DNA of 13,057 nucleotides from NCBI GenBank assembly GCA_002296055.1, contig DBHE01000150.1, positions 1 to 13,057 on the forward strand, in the 5' to 3' direction. Shown piece after piece: positions 7,572 to 13,057 of this stretch (position 1 is the stretch's first letter; each line of letters starts with the position of its first letter). Under the pieces are notes generated by a model. The model was not told the DNA's origin. It saw nothing but the letters and a program-made list of their open reading frames with translations, and ran no database searches. The stretch comes from Pseudomonadaceae bacterium UBA836. GTDB taxonomy: Bacteria > Pseudomonadota > Gammaproteobacteria > Pseudomonadales > Pseudomonadaceae. The translations under genes were made by a program, and so were the position numbers.

Positions 7572-8187
7572 CATCGGGCTCGGTTTCTGCCTGATGCAGC
7601 TGGCCCAGCATGTGACCCAGCTTGCCGGCCTTGGTGGCCAGGTACTTGGTGTTGTGCGGGTTTTTGCCAAACTGCAGCGGCAAGCGCTGCGCCACCTCGA
7701 CGCCAAACCCCTGCATGGCTTTAACCTTACGCGGGTTGTTGGTCAGCAGTTTGAGGCTGGTGATACCCAGATGATCGAGCATCGGTTTGCAGATGCCGTA
7801 GTCGCGCTGATCGGCGCCAAAGCCCAATAGCTCGTTGGCCTCGACCGTATCGGCGCCACCGTCCTGCAGGTGGTAGGCGCGAATCTTGTTCATCAGACCA
7901 ATGCCCCGCCCTTCCTGGCGCAGGTACAGCAGCGCGCCGCGGCCCTCGTCGGCGATGGCCTTGAGCGCAGCTTCCAGCTGAAAGCCGCAGTCACAGCGCA
8001 GGCTGAACAGGGCATCGCCAGTCAGGCATTCGGAGTGCAGGCGCCCGAGGACCGGCTGGCCGTCGGACACATCACCCATCGTCAGCACCACATGCTCCTT
8101 GCCGGTCGCTTCTTCCAGGAAGCCGTGCATGGTGAATGTTCCCCACTGGGTGGGCAGCTGAGATGAAGCAACAAAGGTGACTGTCAC
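7564..8187 (-). CDS. ribA: GTP cyclohydrolase II
   Basis: 207 aa, close to the ~200 aa usual for stand-alone RibA. It opens the imidazole ring of GTP, the first step of riboflavin synthesis, releasing formate and pyrophosphate. The zinc site is intact: Cys54 (RLHSEC), then Cys65 and Cys67 (SLRCDCG). The active-site stretch [11 protein letters not shown] and the later [20 protein letters not shown] and LTNNPRK segments are all present. The start is a GTG at 8187, supported by AGGAGA 7 bases upstream. It is preceded by a 134-base spacer, so it may have its own promoter. This is the only active cyclohydrolase II in the window, since the matching domain of the ribB product has lost its zinc ligands. 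Confidence 0.96.
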   Translation of the reverse strand: MTVTFVASSQLPTQWGTFTMHGFLEEATGKEHVVLTMGDVSDGQPVLGRLHSECLTGDALFSLRCDCGFQLEAALKAIADEGRGALLYLRQEGRGIGLMNKIRAYHLQDGGADTVEANELLGFGADQRDYGICKPMLDHLGITSLKLLTNNPRKVKAMQGFGVEVAQRLPLQFGKNPHNTKYLATKAGKLGHMLGQLHQAETEPDDV

Positions 8188-8201
8188 ACCGGTCTCCTGT
8201 A

Positions 8202-8224
8202 CAGCCTTTGCAAAAAAAGGGCTG
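8202..8224 (-). other. Imperfect hairpin in the ribA leader
   Basis: In the plus-strand sequence, CAGCCTTT and AAAGGGCTG are complementary except for one bulged base. They enclose an A-rich loop just upstream of the ribA Shine-Dalgarno. On the transcribed minus strand the loop side is a run of seven U. It could affect ribA initiation or be incidental. The rest of the spacer 8188-8321 holds a TAATAT (8227-8232) that could be a -10 box, but I see no good -35. No FMN riboswitch consensus is visible. Confidence 0.25.
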
Positions 8225-8321
8225 ACATATTAGCAGGAGAAGCCCGTGCGGGCGATCTGCACGTGCGCTGGATAGCTGCGGTGAATGCTTAAAACTGTGC
8301 TCGACCGAGCCGGCGACTACT

Positions 8322-8987
8322 TCAGAACTTGCGTTCAAGCAGCAGCAGGTTGTCGCGCTCATCCATGCGCACACGGCTGAGCCAACTCATACCCAGCAGT
8401 ACATCCAGCGGGTAAGCGCCGTCGAGCACCACGCCCTGCACGTTGGTCAGCTCAATTTCGCCCACCTTGACCCGCGCCAGCGAGACCCGGTAGCCATCGA
8501 CCGCGCCGCTGGCGGTGGTGGCGCGAATCGGCGTGCCGATCAGTTGGTAATCAATGCCCATGCGCCGCGCCTGATTGGCGTTCATGGCGACGCTGGTGGC
8601 GCCGGTATCGACCATAAAGGCGGTGTGGTGGCCATTGATGGAACCGGTCACCCGGAAGTGTCCACCCTCGCCACGGGGGATGCTCACCTGCTGCCGTTCG
8701 GCCTGGGCAAAGCCTTCGGTGTACTCGCGCTGCAGACCGAACTGACGCGTCTGGCCGTCGATACGCAGGGTGGCAGTGTTACTGTCGGCGGCGACCAGCT
8801 CAACGCCCTGCACGGCGGGTTTGCCGACGCGCAGCATGTGACGCGCGCCATCGATGTTGACCACCGCGGCATTGGGGAACAGGCCCACAACCCGCACATC
8901 GGAGGCCGCCAGCAGCGCACCGGAGCCCAGCAGCAGGGCGCCGGCCAGCAGGGTGGCCAGAGAAGAAGTTCTGCGTGGTTGAGCCAT
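8322..8987 (-). CDS. Retropepsin-like aspartic protease, exported or membrane-anchored
   Basis: 221 aa from the ATG at 8987, which has AAAGGA about 7 bases upstream. A longer frame reaching 9041 would run into pgpA and is less likely. After a basic start (MAQPRRTS), residues ~10-28 are hydrophobic and end in Ala-rich sequence, so it is a signal peptide or a single membrane anchor facing the periplasm. The C-terminal half is a single retropepsin-type domain. It has the catalytic FMVDTGATSVAM (Asp127) and a downstream hydrophobic segment LDVLLGMSWLSR that usually completes the fold. With one catalytic Asp per chain, such enzymes act as dimers. Family knowledge: clan AA aspartic proteases of this sort occur widely in proteobacteria with poorly known substrates. 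It lies between pgpA (32-base gap) and ribA in a run of same-strand genes. Confidence 0.85.
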   Translation of the reverse strand: MAQPRRTSSLATLLAGALLLGSGALLAASDVRVVGLFPNAAVVNIDGARHMLRVGKPAVQGVELVAADSNTATLRIDGQTRQFGLQREYTEGFAQAERQQVSIPRGEGGHFRVTGSINGHHTAFMVDTGATSVAMNANQARRMGIDYQLIGTPIRATTASGAVDGYRVSLARVKVGEIELTNVQGVVLDGAYPLDVLLGMSWLSRVRMDERDNLLLLERKF

Positions 8988-9019
8988 TGAGATGTCCTTT
9001 CCGCAATGCCAGAGAAGGG

Positions 9020-9514
9020 CTACACCATAGCCAATAGCCATTCGCCCAGCAACAGCACCAGCAGCGCCATGACGCCGGCAATCACATCATCGAGCATAAT
9101 GCCCAGGCCACCGCCAACCCGGCGGTCAACCCAGCCAATCGGCCAGGGCTTCCAGATATCGAACAGGCGGAACAGTGCAAAGCCGGCAAGCAGCCAGACC
9201 CAGCCGGTTGGCGCTAGCCAGAGCGCAATCCACACACCGACAAATTCGTCCCAGACGATACCGCCGTGATCGTGCACACCCAGATCCGCTGCCGTGCGAT
9301 GGCACAACCAGATACCCAGCAGCGTAGAGAGCAGAATAACCAGCGCATAGCCGCCCAGCGGCAGTTGCTGCCACAGCAACACAAACGGCAGCGCGGCCAG
9401 TGTGCCCCAGGTGCCCGGCGCGGGCCGAATGGCGCCGCTGCCAAAACCGAAGGCGAGAAAGTGTATGGGGTTGCGCCATACCGAGGCGGGTGTGGATTCG
9501 TGCGTGTCAGTCAT
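9020..9514 (-). CDS. pgpA: Phosphatidylglycerophosphatase A
   Basis: 164 aa, near the ~170 aa of the family. It removes the phosphate from phosphatidylglycerophosphate to give phosphatidylglycerol at the inner membrane. Family landmarks are GFGSGAIRPAPGTWGT (about 22-37), VWDEFVG (about 87-93, acidic pair Asp89 Glu90), RLFDIWKPWPI (about 116-126) and LDDVIAG (about 141-147). Hydrophobic stretches between them and at the C-terminus fit an integral membrane protein of about four helices. The ATG at 9514 has AGGAG 5 bases upstream, located inside the last codons of thiL. The two genes overlap by 8 nt, so translation is probably coupled. Confidence 0.95.
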   Translation of the reverse strand: MTDTHESTPASVWRNPIHFLAFGFGSGAIRPAPGTWGTLAALPFVLLWQQLPLGGYALVILLSTLLGIWLCHRTAADLGVHDHGGIVWDEFVGVWIALWLAPTGWVWLLAGFALFRLFDIWKPWPIGWVDRRVGGGLGIMLDDVIAGVMALLVLLLGEWLLAMV

Positions 9515-10502
9515 CCTGACTCCTGAAATGTTGATAGCCGCCGGGGCCGTCTACCGGCCGCATGCCGAGCCCCAGATCCAGCTGCACGCCCTGCCCGGCT
9601 TGCACCTGACCAATCACACTGACCCGCTGCCCGGCTTGCCGCCAGCGCTCGATCTGCCCCCGCGCCGCACGCGGCAGGGTGAAGAGCAGCACGTAATCAT
9701 CCCCGCCGCGCAGCATCCAGTCCAGTTGCTGAGGCTCCGGCCAGCTGCGCAGCGCATCAGACATCGGCAACTGTGGGCCGTTTATCTGCAGGCACACGCC
9801 GCTGGCCTTGGCGATATGCGCGGCATCGGCCAGCAGCCCGTCGGAGACGTCCAGCCCGGCACTGGCGTGGCCGCGCAGCATCGCGCCCAACGCCAACTGC
9901 GGCAGCGGGCGCCAGAAGCGCTGGTGCAGGTAATTCTGCTCGGCCATCGGCAAGCCCGCAGGCGAGGCTTGCCCTAACACCACGGACAAGCCAGCCGCGC
10001 CGTCGCCCAGACAGCCGCCAACACAGAGCAGGTCACCGGGGCGCGCGCCGCTGCGCGTCAGTGCCTGGCCGACCGGCGCCTGGCCGAAGACCGTAACACC
10101 GATGTTCAGCGGGCCACGCGTGGTATCGCCACCGATCAGATTGATACGACAATCATGTGCGGCATCGCCGAGCCCTGCGGAAAAGGCCTGCAACCAGCCC
10201 GGCTCGGCCTGCGGCAAGGTCAGCGCCAAGGTAAAGCCCAACGGCTCGGCCGCCATGGCAGCAAGATCGCTGACGGCGACGGCAAGGGCGCGGTAACCCA
10301 GCTCAGCGGGGGGGCAATTAACGGGGAAGTGAACACCCTCGACCAGGGTGTCGGTAGAAATGACCAGCTGCTGACCAGCAGCCGGTTGCAGCAGCGCGGC
10401 ATCGTCACCGATGCCCAGGGCGACCGCCCCGCTGGCTGCGGCCCGCTGCAGTCGCTCCGTGCGAAAGTAGCGGGCAATCAGGTCAAACTCGTCCAGCGCC
10501 AT
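9507..10502 (-). CDS. thiL: Thiamine-monophosphate kinase
   Basis: 331 aa, the usual length for ThiL. It phosphorylates thiamine monophosphate with ATP to the active cofactor thiamine pyrophosphate. It has the PurM/ThiL superfamily pattern: GIGDDAAL (30-37), STDTLVEGVHF (49-59), AVSDLAAMAAEP (76-87), LIGGDTTRG (122-130), GLDVSDGLLADAAHI (216-230) and a late GGDDYVLLF (266-274). These Asp-rich motifs bind magnesium and nucleotide. It starts 10 bases after the nusB stop with only a weak ribosome site and overlaps pgpA at the other end. The nusB-thiL-pgpA arrangement is common in proteobacteria. Confidence 0.96.
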   Translation of the reverse strand: MALDEFDLIARYFRTERLQRAAASGAVALGIGDDAALLQPAAGQQLVISTDTLVEGVHFPVNCPPAELGYRALAVAVSDLAAMAAEPLGFTLALTLPQAEPGWLQAFSAGLGDAAHDCRINLIGGDTTRGPLNIGVTVFGQAPVGQALTRSGARPGDLLCVGGCLGDGAAGLSVVLGQASPAGLPMAEQNYLHQRFWRPLPQLALGAMLRGHASAGLDVSDGLLADAAHIAKASGVCLQINGPQLPMSDALRSWPEPQQLDWMLRGGDDYVLLFTLPRAARGQIERWRQAGQRVSVIGQVQAGQGVQLDLGLGMRPVDGPGGYQHFRSQDD

Positions 10503-10512
10503 GGCCGGGCGA

Positions 10513-10989
10513 TCAGCGTCCCTTGCGGGCGGCGCTGACCTCAGCCTTGCGCAGACGCGGCGCCAGCTTGTCGAGGATGCCGTTGACGTACTTGTGACCG
10601 TCAGTCGCGCCGAAAGACTTGGCCATCTCGATGGCTTCGTTGATGACTACGCGGTAGGGCACGTCGATGCGCTTGAGCAGCTCATAAACGCCGATACGCA
10701 GCACCGCCAGCTCGATTGGGTCCAGCTCCTTGATGTCGCGATCCAGCACGACACCCAGCTCGCCGTCGATGTCGCCGAGATTACGCGGCACACCGGTCAG
10801 CAGCTCGTGGAAGTAGGCACCGTCCACCTTGCTGAAGTCGTTGTCTGTGCGAAACTGCGCTTCGATATCCGATACCGGCAGATCAGCCATATGCCAGGCG
10901 TACAGCGCCTGCAGAGCCAGACTGCGGGCCTTGCGGCGGGCCGATGCCTTGGGGCGACCGGCGGCGCCAGAACTCTGCTGACCGTCCAT
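10513..10989 (-). CDS. nusB: Transcription antitermination factor NusB
   Basis: 158 aa. NusB binds boxA RNA together with ribosomal protein S10 and supports antitermination of rRNA operons. An Arg/Lys-rich N-terminus leads into [16 protein letters not shown] (about 17-32), the RNA-binding start of the family. The most conserved C-terminal region, [18 protein letters not shown] followed by [12 protein letters not shown], is present. A GGAGG-like site precedes the ATG. That ATG shares one base with the ribH stop codon (TGATG), a typical coupled junction; nusB commonly sits directly after ribH in proteobacteria. Confidence 0.97.
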   Translation of the reverse strand: MDGQQSSGAAGRPKASARRKARSLALQALYAWHMADLPVSDIEAQFRTDNDFSKVDGAYFHELLTGVPRNLGDIDGELGVVLDRDIKELDPIELAVLRIGVYELLKRIDVPYRVVINEAIEMAKSFGATDGHKYVNGILDKLAPRLRKAEVSAARKGR

Positions 10990-11465
10990 CAGGCCTCCAG
11001 CTGCTTGATCACGCTGACCATTTCATAGGCAGACATGGCCGCTTCTGCGCCCTTGTTGCCGGCCTTGGTGCCGGAGCGCTCGATGGCCTGCTCGATGCTG
11101 TCGACGGTCAGCACGCCAAAGGCGACCGGGATACCGTATTCCAGCGACACCGCGCCAACGCCTTTCACGCACTCACCGGCGACGTATTCAAAGTGCGGTG
11201 TGCCGCCACGGATGACCGCGCCCAGGGTAACGATGGCATCGAACTTCTTCAGATCAGCCACTTTCTTGACCATCAGCGGAATTTCAAAGGCGCCGGGCAC
11301 GCGGATGATGGTGATATCGGACTCTTTTACGCCGTGGCGCTTGAGTGAATCTACAGCGCCCTCGACCAGGCTCTCGACGACAAAGCTGTTGAACCGGCCA
11401 ACAACCAGTGCATAGCGGCCTTGGCCAGTTACAAAATCGCCTTCGATGGTACGGATAGCAGTCAT
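10989..11465 (-). CDS. ribH: 6,7-dimethyl-8-ribityllumazine synthase
   Basis: 158 aa. It condenses 5-amino-6-ribitylamino-uracil with 3,4-dihydroxy-2-butanone 4-phosphate to give dimethyl-ribityllumazine, the penultimate riboflavin step; the family forms large icosahedral or pentameric shells. Diagnostic segments are [13 protein letters not shown] (about 21-33), VPGAFEIPL (about 56-64), [16 protein letters not shown] (about 80-95, with catalytic His91) and the late [15 protein letters not shown] take the ATG at 11465, with GAGAG about 6 bases upstream, rather than the GTG two codons earlier whose ribosome site would be too close. The gene is named ribE in some Pseudomonas annotations. Confidence 0.97.
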   Translation of the reverse strand: MTAIRTIEGDFVTGQGRYALVVGRFNSFVVESLVEGAVDSLKRHGVKESDITIIRVPGAFEIPLMVKKVADLKKFDAIVTLGAVIRGGTPHFEYVAGECVKGVGAVSLEYGIPVAFGVLTVDSIEQAIERSGTKAGNKGAEAAMSAYEMVSVIKQLEA

Positions 11466-11490
11466 GGGCACTCTCTCTCAATTAAAGAAC

Positions 11491-11513
11491 CGGCAGCGCG
11501 CTGGGCGCTGTCG
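11491..11513 (-). other. Hairpin just upstream of the ribH ribosome site
   Basis: CGGCAGCGC (11491-11499) and GCGCTGTCG (11505-11513) pair over nine positions with one non-Watson-Crick pair and a 5-nt loop. In the minus-strand transcript it ends 25 bases before the ribH ATG and is followed by GTTCTTT. It could be a weak terminator or a leader structure; the sequence does not settle which. Confidence 0.35.
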
Positions 11514-11529
11514 TGAATCAAATGGGTGA

Positions 11530-11651
11530 AGAAAACTAGCTGCGTTGCCATCGCTGCGTTAAAAACAGGCTCAGAATGCTCGTTTACAACTCGTAAACTC
11601 CGCTTCTTCGCCTGTTTTTGCCTTGCGCTGGCTGCCTCGCCTACGTTTTCT
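11530..11651. repeat. Nested inverted-repeat element, likely a dispersed intergenic repeat
   Basis: It occupies most of the 196-base gap between ribB and ribH. There are three nested levels: outer ends AGAAAAC (11530-11536) and GTTTTCT (11645-11651); an exact 10-bp pair AAAAACAGGC (11561-11570) and GCCTGTTTTT (11610-11619); and a central GTTTAC / GTAAAC pair (11582-11587, 11593-11598) with a 5-nt loop. GCTGCGTT occurs twice on the left side. From memory, very similar sequences recur between genes in Pseudomonas and other gammaproteobacteria, where they give spurious short ORFs reading like KTGSECSFTTRKLRFFACF; such an ORF is present here from 11526. The middle pair ends in a T-run on both strands, so it might terminate transcription in either direction. 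I see only one copy in the window. Confidence 0.6.
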
Positions 11652-11661
11652 AAACAATGGA

Positions 11662-12756
11662 TCAGTCGCAGGGCAGGTATTCTACTACTTCCAGGTCAAA
11701 GCCGGATATGGCGTTGAACTTCATCGGCGCCGACAGCAGGCGCATTTTGCGCACGCCCAGATCACGCAGAATCTGCGAACCGGCCCCTACCGTATTGTAG
11801 GTCGACGGGCGGCGTGGCGCCGATTTGCCCTGACCCAGGTTGGCTACGTGATCGAGCAGCGCCTGCGAATCCACCTGATTACCCAGCAGCAGCACCACAC
11901 CGCGGCCTTCAGCAGCCACACGGCGCATGGCCTCCTGCAGGCTCCAGCGGCCCGGCTCGGGTACCAGGAACAGATCACGCAGCGGGTCGACATTGTGTAC
12001 CCGCACCAGCGTCGGCTCCTCGGGCTGGATGTCGCCCAGGGTCAGCGCCATGTGCACCACATCGTCGGTGCGGTCGCGGTAGGCCACCAGATTGAACTCG
12101 CCCAGCTCGCTGCTCAGCAGCTTCTCTTCAGCGCGCTCAACCGTGCGCTCGTTAAGCAGGCGGTAGTGGATCAGGTCGGCAATGGTGCCGATCTTGATGT
12201 TGTGCTGCTTGGCAAACTCTTCCAGCTCCGGGCGACGTGACATGCTGCCATCGTCGTTCATGATCTCGCAGATGACCGCGGACTCGCCAAAGCCGGCCAT
12301 ACGGGCCAGGTCACAGGAAGCTTCAGTGTGGCCGGCACGCGCCAGCACGCCACCGGGCTGCGCCATCAGCGGGAAGATATGGCCGGGGCTGACGATATCT
12401 TCGGCCACGGCGTTGGCCGCTGCAGCAGCCTGCACTGTGCGTGCGCGGTCGGCAGCGGAGATACCGGTGCTGACGCCGACTGCAGCCTCGATGGATACGG
12501 TGAACTTGGTACCAAAACCCGAGCCATTGCGCTGCACCATCAGCGGCAGTTTCAGGCGCTCGCAGCGCTCCAGGCTCATCGGCATGCAGATCAGGCCACG
12601 GCCGTAGCGTGCCATGAAGTTGATGTGCTCAGCCTGGCAGGCCTCACCGGCCATGATCAGATCGCCTTCGTTCTCGCGGTCTTCGTCATCCATCAGGATG
12701 ACCATTTTACCGGCGCGAATATCTTCGATCAGCTCTTCGATACTGTTGAGTTTCAT
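11662..12756 (-). CDS. ribB: 3,4-dihydroxy-2-butanone 4-phosphate synthase with degenerate GTP cyclohydrolase II domain (RibBX type)
   Basis: 364 aa. Residues 1-~205 are a complete RibB domain that converts ribulose 5-phosphate to dihydroxybutanone phosphate and formate. It shows DDEDRENEGD (23-32, metal and substrate binding), GTKFTVSIEA, GHIFPL (125-130) and HTEA (143-146). Residues ~210-364 have the fold pattern of GTP cyclohydrolase II, including SQILRDLGVRKMRLL near 327-341. However, the zinc motif is lost: where RibA has HSECLTGD...RCDCG, this protein reads HNVDPLRDLFLVPEPG with no Cys. The RQEGRGIG loop is also gone. Known in proteobacteria as RibBX; the second domain is probably structural or regulatory. 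Labels calling it a bifunctional RibBA would be wrong on the GCHII half. GGAGGG precedes the ATG, and the gap to the upstream riboflavin synthase gene is 23 bases. Confidence 0.95.
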   Translation of the reverse strand: MKLNSIEELIEDIRAGKMVILMDDEDRENEGDLIMAGEACQAEHINFMARYGRGLICMPMSLERCERLKLPLMVQRNGSGFGTKFTVSIEAAVGVSTGISAADRARTVQAAAAANAVAEDIVSPGHIFPLMAQPGGVLARAGHTEASCDLARMAGFGESAVICEIMNDDGSMSRRPELEEFAKQHNIKIGTIADLIHYRLLNERTVERAEEKLLSSELGEFNLVAYRDRTDDVVHMALTLGDIQPEEPTLVRVHNVDPLRDLFLVPEPGRWSLQEAMRRVAAEGRGVVLLLGNQVDSQALLDHVANLGQGKSAPRRPSTYNTVGAGSQILRDLGVRKMRLLSAPMKFNAISGFDLEVVEYLPCD

Positions 12757-12759
12757 CCG

Positions 12760-12772
12760 GCCCTCCGGGGGC
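12760..12772 (-). other. Small hairpin covering the ribB ribosome site
   Basis: GCCC (12760-12763) and GGGC (12769-12772) can pair around a 5-nt loop. The ribB Shine-Dalgarno GGAGGG (plus-strand 12761-12766) lies within this structure. The stem is only 4 bp, so it may be chance. Confidence 0.2.
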
Positions 12773-12779
12773 AGGTTAA

Positions 12780-13057
12780 TCAGGATTTGAGGAAACCGTT
12801 CTCGGCCAGAAAGGCCATGCTGATGCCACCAGCAGTCGGCTCTGCGGCCTTCTCACCGAGCAGCAAGCGCTCCAGATAGCGGGCAATCAGATCCACTTCC
12901 AGATTGACGGTGGTGCCGGGCTGGTAATCGCCCATGACGGTTTCCTGCCGGGTGTGCGGAACAATGTTCAGGTGGAAGACCGCGCCTTCCACGGCGTTGA
13001 CGGTCAGGCTGGTGCCGTCCACGGTGATCGAGCCTTTTTCGGCGATGTACTTCGCCA
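12780..13057 (-). CDS. ribC: Riboflavin synthase, alpha chain (N-terminal part missing)
   Basis: The frame is open to the right edge, giving about 91 C-terminal residues of a family usually of ~210-220. The GTG at 13022 is internal. Riboflavin synthase dismutates two dimethyl-ribityllumazine molecules to riboflavin plus the ribitylamino-uracil that RibH reuses. Visible landmarks of the second lumazine-binding domain are AEKGSITVDGTSLTVNAV, then IVPHTRQET and TVNLEVDLIARYLERLL. The gene precedes ribB by 23 bases on the same strand and so heads the visible part of the rib operon. It is called ribE in other naming schemes. Confidence 0.93.
   Translation of the reverse strand, partial: AKYIAEKGSITVDGTSLTVNAVEGAVFHLNIVPHTRQETVMGDYQPGTTVNLEVDLIARYLERLLLGEKAAEPTAGGISMAFLAENGFLKS

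Noticed and set aside
7575..7706. Upstream part of the small membrane protein frame within ribA
   Set aside because: The added residues are an out-of-frame reading of RibA codons rich in Arg, Ser, Trp and Pro; a start at 7571 or 7574 gives a clean membrane protein.
8988..9041. Longer start for the retropepsin-like gene at 9041
   Set aside because: It would overlap the end of pgpA and put a second hydrophobic stretch before the signal peptide; ATG 8987 has a good ribosome site.
11526..11717. Short plus-strand ORF of 63 codons reading MKKTSCVAIAALKTG...
   Set aside because: It lies almost wholly within the inverted-repeat element and overlaps the end of ribB antisense; I recall the same reading frame appearing as a spurious product wherever this repeat occurs.
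12757..12779. FMN riboswitch controlling ribB
   Set aside because: The gap is only 23 bases, far too short, and no conserved FMN-element sequence is visible there or in 11466-11661 or 8188-8321.

Overview
The window reads as one stretch of a GC-rich gammaproteobacterial chromosome, most likely a member of the Pseudomonas / Halopseudomonas group. The strongest reason is the minus-strand block from about 13.06 kb back to 6.3 kb. It reads riboflavin synthase - ribB - ribH - nusB - thiL - pgpA - retropepsin-like gene - ribA - small membrane protein - BtuF-like binding protein. This is the order I recall around PA4055 to PA4045 of Pseudomonas aeruginosa. That comparison is from memory, not from a search.

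Layout. (1) 1-2826, plus strand: the 3' part of a large coiled-coil SMC-like ATPase of the MksB/JetC type, open at the left edge and followed by a perfect 14-bp hairpin. (2) 2973-5527, plus strand: a two-gene module. The first gene is a type VI secretion PAAR protein fused to a Tle1-like (DUF2235) phospholipase. The second overlaps it by 4 nt and is a DUF2931-type lipoprotein, probably its immunity protein. Base composition falls abruptly inside the toxin domain near 3590 and recovers near the end of the lipoprotein gene, so the module looks like a swapped cassette with conserved edges. (3) 5534-6271, minus: a NYN-domain putative ribonuclease with a C-terminal OST-HTH-like region, convergent with the lipoprotein gene. 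(4) 6336-8187, minus: BtuF-like periplasmic protein, a four-helix membrane protein and ribA, tightly coupled. (5) 8322-11465, minus: retropepsin-like protease, pgpA, thiL, nusB and ribH, with overlapping or nearly abutting genes. (6) 11466-11661: a non-coding spacer holding a nested inverted-repeat element of about 120 bp that I take to be a dispersed genomic repeat. (7) 11662-13057, minus: ribB, whose C-terminal GTP cyclohydrolase II domain is degenerate, and the C-terminal part of riboflavin synthase, cut by the window edge.

Together the minus-strand genes supply most of the flavin pathway: GTP opening (RibA), dihydroxybutanone phosphate (RibB), lumazine (RibH) and riboflavin (riboflavin synthase). 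They also include thiamine activation (ThiL), phosphatidylglycerol synthesis (PgpA) and transcription antitermination (NusB). No gap between genes exceeds 200 bp. I saw no tRNA, rRNA, CRISPR array, insertion sequence or FMN riboswitch. The part most worth follow-up is the mosaic T6SS effector/immunity cassette. The families are known, so I do not claim a wholly new system.
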